From RGIG4097 sp045613765 (GTDB lineage Bacteria > Bacillota > Clostridia > Christensenellales > CAG-917), in the NCBI GenBank assembly GCA_045613765.1, contig JAZLBO010000005.1:6109-70108 (forward strand): 64,000 nt of DNA, written 5' to 3'. This document shows positions 1-8,368 of this stretch, piece by piece. Below the pieces are notes generated by a model. The model was not told where the DNA came from, made no database searches, and saw only the letters and a list, made by a program, of their open reading frames with translations. Every line of letters begins with the position of its first letter. The first letter of the stretch is position 1. A program made the position numbers and the translations under genes.

Positions 1-177
1 AGGTGCGCCTGCAGTCAAAGAGAAAAGCAAAAGAATTATGCTCAAAGATATTTGATACAGCCCCACAGTTTCTGCACCAAGACTTCGTGACATCCACATC
101 TTGAAAAGAAAGGATAGAAATCTTGTGGCAACAGAAAACCCCGTGACCGTGAAAAATGATTTGACAGTTTTGTTCAT
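1..177 (-). CDS. SpoVB/MurJ-like polysaccharide flippase, N-terminal part (runs off left edge)
   Basis: Reading down from an ATG at 177, the frame stays open for 59 codons to the window edge. The peptide begins MNKTVKSFFTVTGFSV, has a long hydrophobic stretch near residues 44-56, and contains the segment SRSLGAETVGLYQ. This is the typical opening of the SpoVB/oligosaccharide flippase branch of the MATE/MOP superfamily, whose members have 12-14 membrane helices and move lipid-linked sugars across the membrane. Only the first helix and the first loop are visible. No clear Shine-Dalgarno sequence precedes the ATG. In spore formers SpoVB relatives act in cortex synthesis; a general polysaccharide exporter is equally possible. 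The family call is fairly secure; the precise role is not. Confidence 0.75.
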   Translation of the reverse strand, partial: MNKTVKSFFTVTGFSVATRFLSFLFKMWMSRSLGAETVGLYQISLSIILLLFSLTAGAP

Positions 178-336
178 ACAATAAACTTATGACGGCAAAA
201 GGATATAAATACAAACAAACTATCAATAAATTAAAAAGGGAAAGAAAAGAGCAATATGCAGAAACTTAAAAAGGGACAAAAAGATTTGTTTGTGGCAATG
301 AAAAACAATAGAGAAGTGAAAAAGACAAACAAAAAA

Positions 337-362
337 CCCACTCAAGCGAGTGGGCTTTTTAT
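337..362 (-). terminator. Intrinsic terminator, usable on both strands
   Basis: CCCACTC (337-343) and GAGTGGG (348-354) form a perfect 7-bp stem with a 4-nt loop. T-rich sequence follows on the plus strand and the A6 run at 331-336 gives a T-run on the minus strand. It lies just downstream of the minus-strand lipoprotein gene ending at 371. The interval 178-336 holds nothing else I can support. Confidence 0.85.
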
Positions 363-370
363 TGTTTTGA

Positions 371-3300
371 TTATTCATTGAAGTCTTCGTACTTGCTACG
401 TTTTTCAATGATTGCTTCGTTGTTGGTGTTTTCTGCAACTTTTGCTCTTGCAGGCTTTCTAAACTTCTTGTATGCCCAGACAACGAGGACTGCCAATGTT
501 GCAACTGCGAGAAGGATTGTGGGGATCATCCACCAGAGTGAATCAAGGTTGAATTCGTTTTCAGGAGTGGTGGGTTCTTCCTCTTCTTCAACTTTACCTT
601 CTTGTGTGCTTTCTGCAACTGTACGGACTTTGACGTATTCGCCTGCGACTGCGCCATCAAATTCTGCTTCGTCAACGATTTCGAATTCGATTGCGTCGAA
701 CATTGCATAACCTGTTGCAAGTTTTGCCTTGTCGTCTGCATCATATTCGCCAAGTGCGAGTTTGACCTTTGCAGATGTCACTGTTTCATCAAGTGTCTTG
801 ACGTAGAAGACATATTTTGTCCATGCTGTTGTACCGTTTTCGCCTTCGGCTGTGCCGATACCCTTGAATACGAAGGGGTTATCCTTTTCGTTTGCACTGC
901 CAAGGTAGAGTTCAACGCTTGCGCCACCACCTGTCACATTGTATGTGCGTACCCAGACGCTGACACGGTAGAAACTTTCTGCATTAAGGCTAAATGTTGA
1001 TGATGAGTATGAGTATGCGCTGTTTGCTGTGTTGTTGATGACGAGGAAGTTGTCGCCAAGGATTTTTGAGATGTCATTGCCATCTTTGTCCTTTGATGAA
1101 AGCAATTCACTTGTTGCAATGTAATTTGCCTTCATATCTTCGTACATCTTAATCTTTTGAAGGATGACCTTGATTTCGTCGTCAGTCTTGCCTTCGTATT
1201 GGCTACGTTTTTCTTCGATTTCTGTTTGAAGGATTACATAGTCTGTGTGCTTGTATTCCTTGCCGAAGAGAGAAACTGTTTCGCCCATTGCTGCAATGAT
1301 TTCTGAGTAGTAGGGATTGTTTCTGTCTTCTTCACTGATTTCGTGTTTGGGAAGGACGTCTTCGTCTGCGTAGATGACGCCACCCATTGTGTTTTCTGCC
1401 TTTTGGTCTGTGCCTGCTGCACCTGTCCAACCATTAGGAGCAGTGAGTTCTGTGTGTGATTCGATTGTTTCACCTGCGATATCAAATCCGTCTGAGAGAT
1501 AACTGATCTTTCTTTCGGTTTCTTTGATTGTATCTTCTGTGATTGCATCAAATTCTTCAGTTGTTGTTGTGCTTGAAAGTGTGATGTTATCAAAGAGGAC
1601 GATGCCTGTTGAATATTCATCTGCGCCTGCAACTTCACCTGAGATGCTCTTGTCATAGCCAAGGCCAAGGACGAGTTGGAGTTTTGAAACACTTGTAAGA
1701 CCAACTTCAAAGTAGAATGTGTAGCAAGTCCAATCTGTTGTTGCGTCTGTCTTGACAACAAAGTTTGCATCTTGGTCGAAGTAGGTGCTTCCACTTGCGC
1801 CACCGGTAAGGTAGATGCTGTATGTTGCTGCGCCGATTGTCTTGACCCAAACCTTCAATTCATAGTTTGTACCTGCGCTGAGTTGGAACTTGTCGCTTGT
1901 GAATCTACGGCTATATTTGTTGCCATCAAGACCTGCAAGTGCAAGGACGTAAGGTGCGCCGAGTCTGTCAACGTTGTTGAAGTATGTGTCATCTTCTGCG
2001 CCGTAGAGAGTGTCAAACTCTGCTGCGATTGAACTGCCAAAGATGTTTACGATTTGTTGTGATGCGTTGTAGAAGTTGCTGCCTTCTGCTTCTTGTTCAA
2101 GTTTGACGATACCTGCAACGAGTTTGTCATCATCATAGTATGACTTGGTTGTGTCAACTGTTGTATCTTGATCGTCGCCTTGGGGCTTGTATGTTGTGTC
2201 TGAAAGTGTCCAGTTTGAAGGTGCGCCTGCTTCTGTGTGGTTTGCAAGGATACCATCTGTTTCTTCAAGACCTTCTGTATCTTCAACGTCAAATGAGTTG
2301 AAGTTGCCGTTTGTAAATGAACTGCTGACGCTCTTTTCTTCTTTGAGTGAAACGCTCTTTGAAGTTGTGTTGTTTACTGCACTGTTGTAATCGCTTGCGC
2401 TGATTGCAGTCATGCTCATATTTGCGATAAATGCAACACCGTCTGCAAGAGTTGATGATGTCCACTTTGTGCCTGTGCCGTATGCGAATCTAATGCTGAT
2501 TGTCTTATCTTCGCTTTCGTGGCCGAGAACGTAGAAGTTGTATTCTGTCCAAGTGCTTGTTGTTTCATCATCTTCAACCTTTGTTGTGTTGATTGTTGCA
2601 AATGATGTGAGTGTTTCGTCTTCGTCATCAAGGATAAATGCGTGGACACCTGCTGTGCTTTGTGTATCTACTGTGTTGACCCAGAATGAGATGCGATATG
2701 CCTTGTTCTTTTCAATGCTGATTGCGTCAGTGTCAAAGTAGAAGTAGGTGTTTGAATTTGCCTTGATCATGAGAGCATAGTCTGATGTGATGTTGTAAGG
2801 CTTGCCGGGGTTTTCAATGCCGTATGCAGTGAAATCTTGACCGTCTGCGATTGAAACGACACCTGCTGTCACGTCAATGATGGGAAGTGTTTCATCTTCT
2901 GCGACTTCATCAAGAAGACCTTGTGCGCTGAAACCTGAAGGTGTGCCAAGTGTTGCTTTGTCAAAGTCGTTTGCGTTTGCGTGTGATGAGAAGTCTGATG
3001 AGATTGCTGTATTGTCAAAGAGGTTTTCTGTATAGAGTGAAACTTTGACGTATTCGCCTTCTGCTTCAAATTCTGTTTCTGCGCCTGCATCAACGTAATC
3101 TGCGTGGTCGATTTCTTCAAGAGCCACTTCGTCAAAGAATGCCCAACCTGTTGAGAATGTGCCGTTTGCAAGGTAGGTTGTTTGTTCCTTATCGCTCTTG
3201 TTTGTTGCGCTTGTCCAGTATTCGTATGTGTATGCAGTGTTTTCACTGGGGCTGCCTGTACCAAGCCAGAAAGTCATGGTGTAGGTGTAGTCTTTGTATT

Positions 3301-4774
3301 GGTTGCCTTCAATATAGAAGGTGTATGTTGTCCAGCCACCGTTTGTGCCGTTTTCTGCAAATTCAGGAAGACCTGCTTCAAATTCTGTTGATGAAGGATT
3401 TGCACTGATGCCCTTGATTGAAATGTCTTCGCCATCGCCTGAAAGGGTAAGAGTGACACCTGCACCATTGATGCTGTATGTGTAAACTGCAACAGAGATT
3501 GCATAGTGCTTGCCTTTTTCAATGACAACGGGCTTTGATGATTGGATGCCTTGTGCAGTCATCTTTTGTTGTGAGAGCATATAGACGTTTGAGCCGATTG
3601 CACCGTCAACGAGGTTGCCAATGATTTCTGCTGCGCCACCTTCACGGACAAGGTTCTTTGCAGGATAGACACTTTCTGCGCTATCTTCATCTATTGCAAC
3701 ATAGTAACTATTTGCATAACTTTCATAGTTGTCTGCAAAGTTTGTTACGTCGATAACACCGTTTTTGCCAAGACCTGTGGGTGCGCCTGTGCCTGTGACA
3801 ACTTTCCAGTTGCTTGCTGCTGCTGTTGAGTTGATCTTGGTTGTGCCAAAGTCAAAGTGACCGTTGTTGATCTTGAGGGTGTGGACTTGGTTGTTCTTGC
3901 GATAGTCTGCTGCATCAATACCTTCTTTACCGTTCTTGACTGCGTCTTTTTCAACTGCGTAAACGTCTTGTTCAACTTCTTCAAGTACAAGATTGTCAAA
4001 GAATGCATAACCTGTTGTCAAACCCTTGGTGTAAACGTTGTTGTATTTGCCAAGACCAAGTTGGATTGTAAGGGAAGTTGCTGAAGAAACTGCACTTTCA
4101 AAATAGAAAGTGTATGTTTCCCATTGACCCTTTGTGTCGATGGTTGCATATTCTGCATAAGCATTTGAAGAAATGTAAATTCTTGCGCCGGGTTCAGCAT
4201 CTGCCTTTTGGTTGCCGCTTTCGTCAAGACTTCCTTCAATGCCGTATGTCAACACGTCAACAGAAAGTTTGTAGTACTTTTGTGCTTCAAGTTTGAAACT
4301 TGATGATGTGTAGCCGTATGCAGTAGGGCCGTAGTCTTCGTCATCTGTGATTTCAGATGCCTTGGGCATGTAAATCATGAGAGCATTGTTGACTGCATCT
4401 TTATCACTTGAGTAGTGTGATTTGAGAGCATTGTAGATCTTCTTGCTATCATCATTCCATTCAGCCTTGTTTGCATCATAGAGTGCTTCTTCGAGGCTGA
4501 TAACGCCAGCGATAACACCCTTGGGATATGATCCACTTGCATACATTGCTGCGCCTGACCAACCGTCTGCTGTCAAGGGATATGTTTTATCACTTGTCTT
4601 GGTGACTTTGAAGTCGCCGTTGGAGATCAGCAAACCTTCGGTAGGTTCGATAGTGGTTGTTTCTTCACTATCGGTGTCTGTGTCAGGTTTGTCGCAAGCG
4701 ACAAGCATGACGAGTGAAAGCACCATCAAAAGTGCCATCATTAGTGCTAATACTGTAAGTCTTTTCTTATTCAT
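371..4774 (-). CDS. Large multimodular cell-surface lipoprotein with C-terminal membrane anchor
   Basis: A 1467-residue exported protein. The N-terminus has a hydrophobic signal ending in a lipobox (LVAC, Cys27), followed by an acidic Thr/Glu linker. Five modules of about 230-290 residues start near residues 48, 299, 584, 816 and 1086. Each opens with an NGDF/NGHF/NGNF-like motif and a W, has a central YKLSVDV-like strand, then WTxYTFYxE, and ends TGYAFFDNxxLEE. That pattern resembles carbohydrate-binding jelly-roll (CBM4_9/CBM6-like) modules. An acidic linker is followed by a membrane helix (about 1411-1436) and a basic tail (KKFRKPARAK). Lipidation plus a C-terminal helix would anchor both ends, which is unusual. 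The ATG at 4774 lies 3 nt after an AGGTG; a GTG at 4780 would overlap that site. No catalytic motif is seen. Binding of glycans is inferred. Confidence 0.8.
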   Translation of the reverse strand: MNKKRLTVLALMMALLMVLSLVMLVACDKPDTDTDSEETTTIEPTEGLLISNGDFKVTKTSDKTYPLTADGWSGAAMYASGSYPKGVIAGVISLEEALYDANKAEWNDDSKKIYNALKSHYSSDKDAVNNALMIYMPKASEITDDEDYGPTAYGYTSSSFKLEAQKYYKLSVDVLTYGIEGSLDESGNQKADAEPGARIYISSNAYAEYATIDTKGQWETYTFYFESAVSSATSLTIQLGLGKYNNVYTKGLTTGYAFFDNLVLEEVEQDVYAVEKDAVKNGKEGIDAADYRKNNQVHTLKINNGHFDFGTTKINSTAAASNWKVVTGTGAPTGLGKNGVIDVTNFADNYESYANSYYVAIDEDSAESVYPAKNLVREGGAAEIIGNLVDGAIGSNVYMLSQQKMTAQGIQSSKPVVIEKGKHYAISVAVYTYSINGAGVTLTLSGDGEDISIKGISANPSSTEFEAGLPEFAENGTNGGWTTYTFYIEGNQYKDYTYTMTFWLGTGSPSENTAYTYEYWTSATNKSDKEQTTYLANGTFSTGWAFFDEVALEEIDHADYVDAGAETEFEAEGEYVKVSLYTENLFDNTAISSDFSSHANANDFDKATLGTPSGFSAQGLLDEVAEDETLPIIDVTAGVVSIADGQDFTAYGIENPGKPYNITSDYALMIKANSNTYFYFDTDAISIEKNKAYRISFWVNTVDTQSTAGVHAFILDDEDETLTSFATINTTKVEDDETTSTWTEYNFYVLGHESEDKTISIRFAYGTGTKWTSSTLADGVAFIANMSMTAISASDYNSAVNNTTSKSVSLKEEKSVSSSFTNGNFNSFDVEDTEGLEETDGILANHTEAGAPSNWTLSDTTYKPQGDDQDTTVDTTKSYYDDDKLVAGIVKLEQEAEGSNFYNASQQIVNIFGSSIAAEFDTLYGAEDDTYFNNVDRLGAPYVLALAGLDGNKYSRRFTSDKFQLSAGTNYELKVWVKTIGAATYSIYLTGGASGSTYFDQDANFVVKTDATTDWTCYTFYFEVGLTSVSKLQLVLGLGYDKSISGEVAGADEYSTGIVLFDNITLSSTTTTEEFDAITEDTIKETERKISYLSDGFDIAGETIESHTELTAPNGWTGAAGTDQKAENTMGGVIYADEDVLPKHEISEEDRNNPYYSEIIAAMGETVSLFGKEYKHTDYVILQTEIEEKRSQYEGKTDDEIKVILQKIKMYEDMKANYIATSELLSSKDKDGNDISKILGDNFLVINNTANSAYSYSSSTFSLNAESFYRVSVWVRTYNVTGGGASVELYLGSANEKDNPFVFKGIGTAEGENGTTAWTKYVFYVKTLDETVTSAKVKLALGEYDADDKAKLATGYAMFDAIEFEIVDEAEFDGAVAGEYVKVRTVAESTQEGKVEEEEEPTTPENEFNLDSLWWMIPTILLAVATLAVLVVWAYKKFRKPARAKVAENTNNEAIIEKRSKYEDFNE

Positions 4775-4955
4775 ACTCACCTTTTTCGTTTTCGTCTAAA
4801 CGAGTAGTTATTTGTATTTTAAGATTTGGGTCTCTCACGTAGATAATGCCCATGTGCGCATACTATTAAAACAATATGCTTGATTATTCTATACTAAAAA
4901 CATAATTTTGGCAAACGCTTTTCATAAATTCTTGCAAATTTATCAAAATAATCTC

Positions 4956-5387
4956 ATGGAAGGAATTGAACATGTCAACGTCAATCAATATCTTGGCAAG
5001 AAAAAATTTGCCACACCCAACAAAAAGGACAAGGTCAAAAAGACGGTTATCTTGGGTGTTGCAGGGCTATTTATCGGCTTTGTCAACGGACTATTTGGCG
5101 CAGGTGGTGGCATGCTTGCCGTACCCTTGCTCACTATGGTTGCAGGGCTCAACACCAAGCGTTCTCACGCCACTGCAATACTTGTGATACTGCCACTCTG
5201 TCTTGTCAGTGCCGTCATTTATTTGTCAAAAGGCGTCTATGACAAAGACGTATTTGCGCCCACAATTTTGGGTGTTGTCATAGGTGGATTGATGGGGGCA
5301 TACGCATTGAAAAAATGCAGCAATATAGCCCTTCAAATTTTGTTTTATGGGGTTATGCTCTTTGCAGGGTTGAAAATGATATTTTGA
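4956..5387 (+). CDS. TauE/SafE family permease, first half (4 membrane helices)
   Basis: About 143 residues with an N-terminal hydrophilic stretch and four hydrophobic helices. The first helix carries the TauE/SafE signature GLFGAGGGMLAVPLL, with ATAI following in the second. Full-length family members have eight helices made of two such halves and export small anions such as sulfite or sulfoacetate; here a single half is encoded and the second half is a separate gene 144 nt downstream. The start is uncertain: ATG 4956 lacks a Shine-Dalgarno, and an in-frame TTG lies at 4908. An ATG at 4972 has a good AAGGA but opens a different frame. The two products probably form one transporter, which is inference. 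Confidence 0.75.
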   Translation: MEGIEHVNVNQYLGKKKFATPNKKDKVKKTVILGVAGLFIGFVNGLFGAGGGMLAVPLLTMVAGLNTKRSHATAILVILPLCLVSAVIYLSKGVYDKDVFAPTILGVVIGGLMGAYALKKCSNIALQILFYGVMLFAGLKMIF

Positions 5388-5531
5388 CAAATATCGCACT
5401 TAAAGTCCACAATTCAACACATAAACTGCCGTTATGCAATTATTATTGACAAAATGATTTGATTCTATTGCATTTGAATTTTTGGCAAAATCGTGTGCTT
5501 TGAGTGGTTGTAAAATGGGAGAAAAGACAGT

Positions 5532-5900
5532 ATGAAAAGTCTATGGTTTATCATTTGTGGTGTCCTTGGTGGAATACTTGCAGGCATGGGTATGGGTGGT
5601 GGCACGCTGACAATCCCACTGCTTGTTTTAGTCCTTGGAGTAGGGCAAAGTCTTGCGCAGACAGTCAATCTCGTTGCCTTTCTGCCAACGGGAGTTTTGG
5701 CACTGGGCATCCATTTCAAAAACAAACTTGTTGATGTGAAAAATGCAACGGCAATTTTAGTCCCTGCTTTGCCTGCGTCAGTGTTGTCGTCAATTTTTGC
5801 AACGGACTTGGACGGGCAGTTGCTTTCAAAACTATTTGGAGTATTTTTGGTTGTCACTGCAATTTCATCATTTTTTGTGCAAACGTTGAAGAAAGCCTAA
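5532..5900 (+). CDS. TauE/SafE family permease, second half (4 membrane helices)
   Basis: A 122-residue membrane protein, almost entirely hydrophobic, beginning MKSLWFIICGVLGG and carrying the repeat signature GMGMGGGTLTIPLL, then QTVNLVAFLPTG. It matches the internal repeat of TauE/SafE anion exporters and has only four helices. A GGGAGAA sequence sits 9 nt before the ATG, so this is a properly started gene and not the tail of a frameshifted one. With the gene at 4956 it makes a complete eight-helix set. Substrate unknown. Confidence 0.8.
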   Translation: MKSLWFIICGVLGGILAGMGMGGGTLTIPLLVLVLGVGQSLAQTVNLVAFLPTGVLALGIHFKNKLVDVKNATAILVPALPASVLSSIFATDLDGQLLSKLFGVFLVVTAISSFFVQTLKKA

Positions 5901-5967
5901 GGCAATATGAAATACTCCCCAAAACTTTGATCTACACAAAAATATATGAAATTTTCAGGTTGTAAAC

Positions 5968-6018
5968 CCCATTTTTGTAAAAATGGGTATTTACATTTGC
6001 ACAAGTCTGTATTATAAT
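5968..6018 (+). promoter_or_regulatory. Promoter TTTACA-N17-TATAAT with upstream palindrome
   Basis: TTTACA (5990-5995) and TATAAT (6013-6018) are 17 bp apart, a near-consensus vegetative promoter. Immediately upstream is a 9-bp inverted repeat, CCCATTTTT (5968-5976) and AAAAATGGG (5979-5987), with a 2-nt centre, which may be an operator. Transcription would begin near 6025, some 265 nt before the ppx start codon. Confidence 0.7.
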
Positions 6019-6038
6019 GGGCGCGTCAGTGGAAAAAT

Positions 6039-6070
6039 CGCCGTTTTTCGTGGTATTTACGGCGTTTTTC
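6039..6070 (+). terminator. Terminator-like hairpin in the long leader upstream of ppx
   Basis: CGCCGT (6039-6044) pairs with ACGGCG (6059-6064) and is followed by TTTTTC. An outer TGGAAA near 6030 can pair with TTTCCA (6085-6090). Lying 15-45 nt after the predicted start of the 5990-6018 promoter, it would give a very short RNA or an attenuated leader. The rest of the gene-free stretch 5901-6288 is AT-rich and holds a second promoter at 6202-6230. Confidence 0.45.
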
Positions 6071-6201
6071 TTCGGTTTTGACACTTTCCAATTAATGATA
6101 GATTTTTGCTCTGCAACGGATTTTTTCATTTAATAATGGAAGAATACGCCGAAAATTTTTCAAAAAATCACAAAAAAATTGAGTTTTTCAAAAATTCGGT
6201 C

Positions 6202-6230
6202 TTGAATATGTTGGAATTATGTATTAAAAT
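6202..6230 (+). promoter_or_regulatory. Promoter of the ppx-maf-mreB operon
   Basis: TTGAAT (6202-6207), a 17-bp spacer and TAAAAT (6225-6230). Transcription would start near 6237, giving a leader of about 50 nt that contains the AAGGAG ribosome-binding site at 6275-6280. Confidence 0.65.
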
Positions 6231-6288
6231 AGTGATAGTAGGGGATGCTCGGCATTTTCGTGCACCCAAAACCTAAGGAGAAATTTAT

Positions 6289-7809
6289 ATGGAAAAAATC
6301 GCAATCATCGACATTGGCTCAAATTCAGCAAGACTGGTTTTGGTCAATATTCTTGAAGGAGGACACTTTGTAGTTTTTGATGAACTCAAGGAATCTGTGC
6401 GTCTTGGACAAGATATGGACTGGGACGGTTTCATTAAACCTCAACGCATAGCACAGACAATCAAAACTCTCACCATGTTCCGTCGTCTTTGCGATGCAAA
6501 CCATGTGGACAAAATCTTTGCTTATGCAACGGCTGCAGTTAGACGTGCCAAAAACCAAAAGTCCTTCCTTGACGAAGTGGCAATGACTTGTGGCATCAAG
6601 ATCAAGGTCTTGACCGTTGAAGAACAAGCAATGCTTGTCTATCAAGGTGTCATCAACTCAATGGATATCCCCAAGGGCTTGATTATGGAAATGGGTGGTG
6701 GTTCAACCAACCTTATTTACTACAATCGCAAGAACCTTATCCACTATGATACATTGCCCTTTGGCTCTGTGACTTTGACAGATCTTTTCAAGAACGACAG
6801 CAGTGAGCCTGAAGAAAGAGCAAGAAAGATTGAGGAATTCATTGGCGAACAACTTGACAAAATTTCTTGGCTTGACCAAGTTGACCCCGACACACAAGTT
6901 GTTGGTGTAGGTGGCGCATTTAGAAACCTTGGCAGAATTTCTCGCCTTATGAAGAAATATCCCTTCCGTATGACACACAACTATGACGTGCCTATGGATG
7001 AATTTGAAAAGATTTATGCAACCATAAGAAAACTTGACCTTGACAGCACAATGAAGATCAAGGGGCTTTCAAGTGGCAGAGCAGACATCTTCCCCAGTGC
7101 ACTCGCAGTGATGAAGGCAGTCTTCTCAAGATTCAACTTTGAAAAGGTCACAATCAGTGGCTGTGGCTTGAGAGAAGGCGCAATGTTTAGATATGCAGTG
7201 CCCGGCGTCAATGAAAGACCCATCAGTGACGTTCTTGGACACTCACTCCATACATTGATGAAGTACTTTGACATCAATGAAAACCATGCAGAGCAAGTGT
7301 ACAACCTTTCAATCCAACTTTTCAAGCAACTGAAAGTGTTGCACAAACTTCCCCGAGCATACGTGAGAGTATTGAAGATTGCTTCACTTCTTCACGATAG
7401 TGGTATGCGCATCAAATATTACAACCATCACTTGCACTCAAGTTATATTATCCTCAACAGCAACCTTTATGGTGTGCCTCACAAGGATCTTATCCTTGCA
7501 GCCCTTGTTGCAAGTGGACATCGCAAGACAAGTGAAATCCCCAGAGAAGATATCCAAAAATATCTCAGCATTCTTTCTCCCGAAGATGTGGAAGCAGTGC
7601 GCAAACTCTCTGTCATCTTGCAAATCGCAGAAAGTTTTGACAGAAGCCAAAGCAGTGTTGTCACCGGCATTGACTGTGACGTCCTTGGCGATAGCGTAAT
7701 TGTCAAGACACAAACCGAAGGTGGAGATTGCTCACTTGAAATCAAAGATGCACTTCATGCAGCACCCGAATTCAAGGCGGCATACGGAAAGAATCTTGAA
7801 ATACTCTAA
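6289..7809 (+). CDS. ppx: Exopolyphosphatase / pppGpp phosphohydrolase (Ppx/GppA) with C-terminal HD-like domain
   Basis: A 506-residue cytoplasmic enzyme. The N-terminal half has the actin-like ATPase fold signature of Ppx/GppA (IAIIDIGSNSARLVL at residues 4-18, EMGGGSTNL near 135, GVGGAFRNLGR near 208). The C-terminal half has an HD-type helical domain (SLLHDSGMRIKYYNHHLHSSY, about 367-387). The family removes terminal phosphate from polyphosphate or the 5' phosphate from pppGpp, linking the gene to phosphate storage and the stringent response. AAGGAG lies 8 nt before the ATG. The next gene, maf, overlaps its 3' end. Which substrate is preferred cannot be read from the sequence. Confidence 0.92.
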   Translation: MEKIAIIDIGSNSARLVLVNILEGGHFVVFDELKESVRLGQDMDWDGFIKPQRIAQTIKTLTMFRRLCDANHVDKIFAYATAAVRRAKNQKSFLDEVAMTCGIKIKVLTVEEQAMLVYQGVINSMDIPKGLIMEMGGGSTNLIYYNRKNLIHYDTLPFGSVTLTDLFKNDSSEPEERARKIEEFIGEQLDKISWLDQVDPDTQVVGVGGAFRNLGRISRLMKKYPFRMTHNYDVPMDEFEKIYATIRKLDLDSTMKIKGLSSGRADIFPSALAVMKAVFSRFNFEKVTISGCGLREGAMFRYAVPGVNERPISDVLGHSLHTLMKYFDINENHAEQVYNLSIQLFKQLKVLHKLPRAYVRVLKIASLLHDSGMRIKYYNHHLHSSYIILNSNLYGVPHKDLILAALVASGHRKTSEIPREDIQKYLSILSPEDVEAVRKLSVILQIAESFDRSQSSVVTGIDCDVLGDSVIVKTQTEGGDCSLEIKDALHAAPEFKAAYGKNLEIL

Positions 7810-8368
7810 GATTATTCTCGCATCAGGTTCGCCTCGCAGAAAGGACCTGATGAGCGAGATGGGAATTGACACAGAAATCCTTGTCCCAACAGTGGACGAA
7901 AAAAGCGTTTTGGACCACAATCCAAAACGCCTTGTTATAAAAGAAGCATTGCTCAAAAATCGTGAGGCAAGACTTCAATTTGACTGTGGAGAAAATGTTG
8001 TCATTTCTGCAGATACCATAGTTTATCGCAAGAAAGAGTACACAAAACCCCGTGATTTGTCACAAGCAGTGAAATTTTTGACAGAACTTTGTGGCAAGTG
8101 GCACAGTGTTTACACAGGTGTTGTTGTGTACTCGGACGGCAAGGAATATCCCTTTGCCGTGCGCTCTCTTGTAAGGCTCAAAAATCTTTCAAAAGCCGAG
8201 ATTGAAGACTATGTCAACACCTTCCGTCCATTAGACAAAGCTGGTGCTTATGCCATACAGGAAAACACCGTTGTCAAAAAGTGGATTGGCAGTTATACAA
8301 ACATTATGGGCTTGCCCACAGAAAAACTTTCTAAAGTACTCAAAAGGATAGGAATAATCAATGGCTAA
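7796..8368 (+). CDS. maf: Maf family nucleotide pyrophosphatase
   Basis: About 190 residues. Motifs: IILASGSPRRKDLM at the N-terminus, ISADTIV (catalytic Asp) in the middle, YTGVVV, and DKAGAYAIQ near the C-terminus, all diagnostic of Maf/YhdE nucleoside triphosphate pyrophosphatases, which hydrolyse dTTP, UTP or modified nucleotides and were first noted for septation effects. I place the start at TTG 7796, 5 nt after GGAAAG, because the protein then begins directly at the conserved first strand. It overlaps the last 14 nt of ppx. Longer starts (ATG 7748, ATG 7700) add residues not seen in the family. It sits directly upstream of mreB, the usual Firmicutes arrangement. Confidence 0.88.
   Translation: MKYSKIILASGSPRRKDLMSEMGIDTEILVPTVDEKSVLDHNPKRLVIKEALLKNREARLQFDCGENVVISADTIVYRKKEYTKPRDLSQAVKFLTELCGKWHSVYTGVVVYSDGKEYPFAVRSLVRLKNLSKAEIEDYVNTFRPLDKAGAYAIQENTVVKKWIGSYTNIMGLPTEKLSKVLKRIGIING

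Noticed and set aside
256..381. 41-codon plus-strand frame MQKLKKGQKDLF...
   Set aside because: It reads through the terminator at 337-362 and into the lipoprotein gene; no promoter or family.
4966..5187. Alternative gene from ATG 4972 with a good AAGGA
   Set aside because: Its frame lacks any TauE similarity while the overlapping frame has the full signature; the AAGGA match appears accidental.
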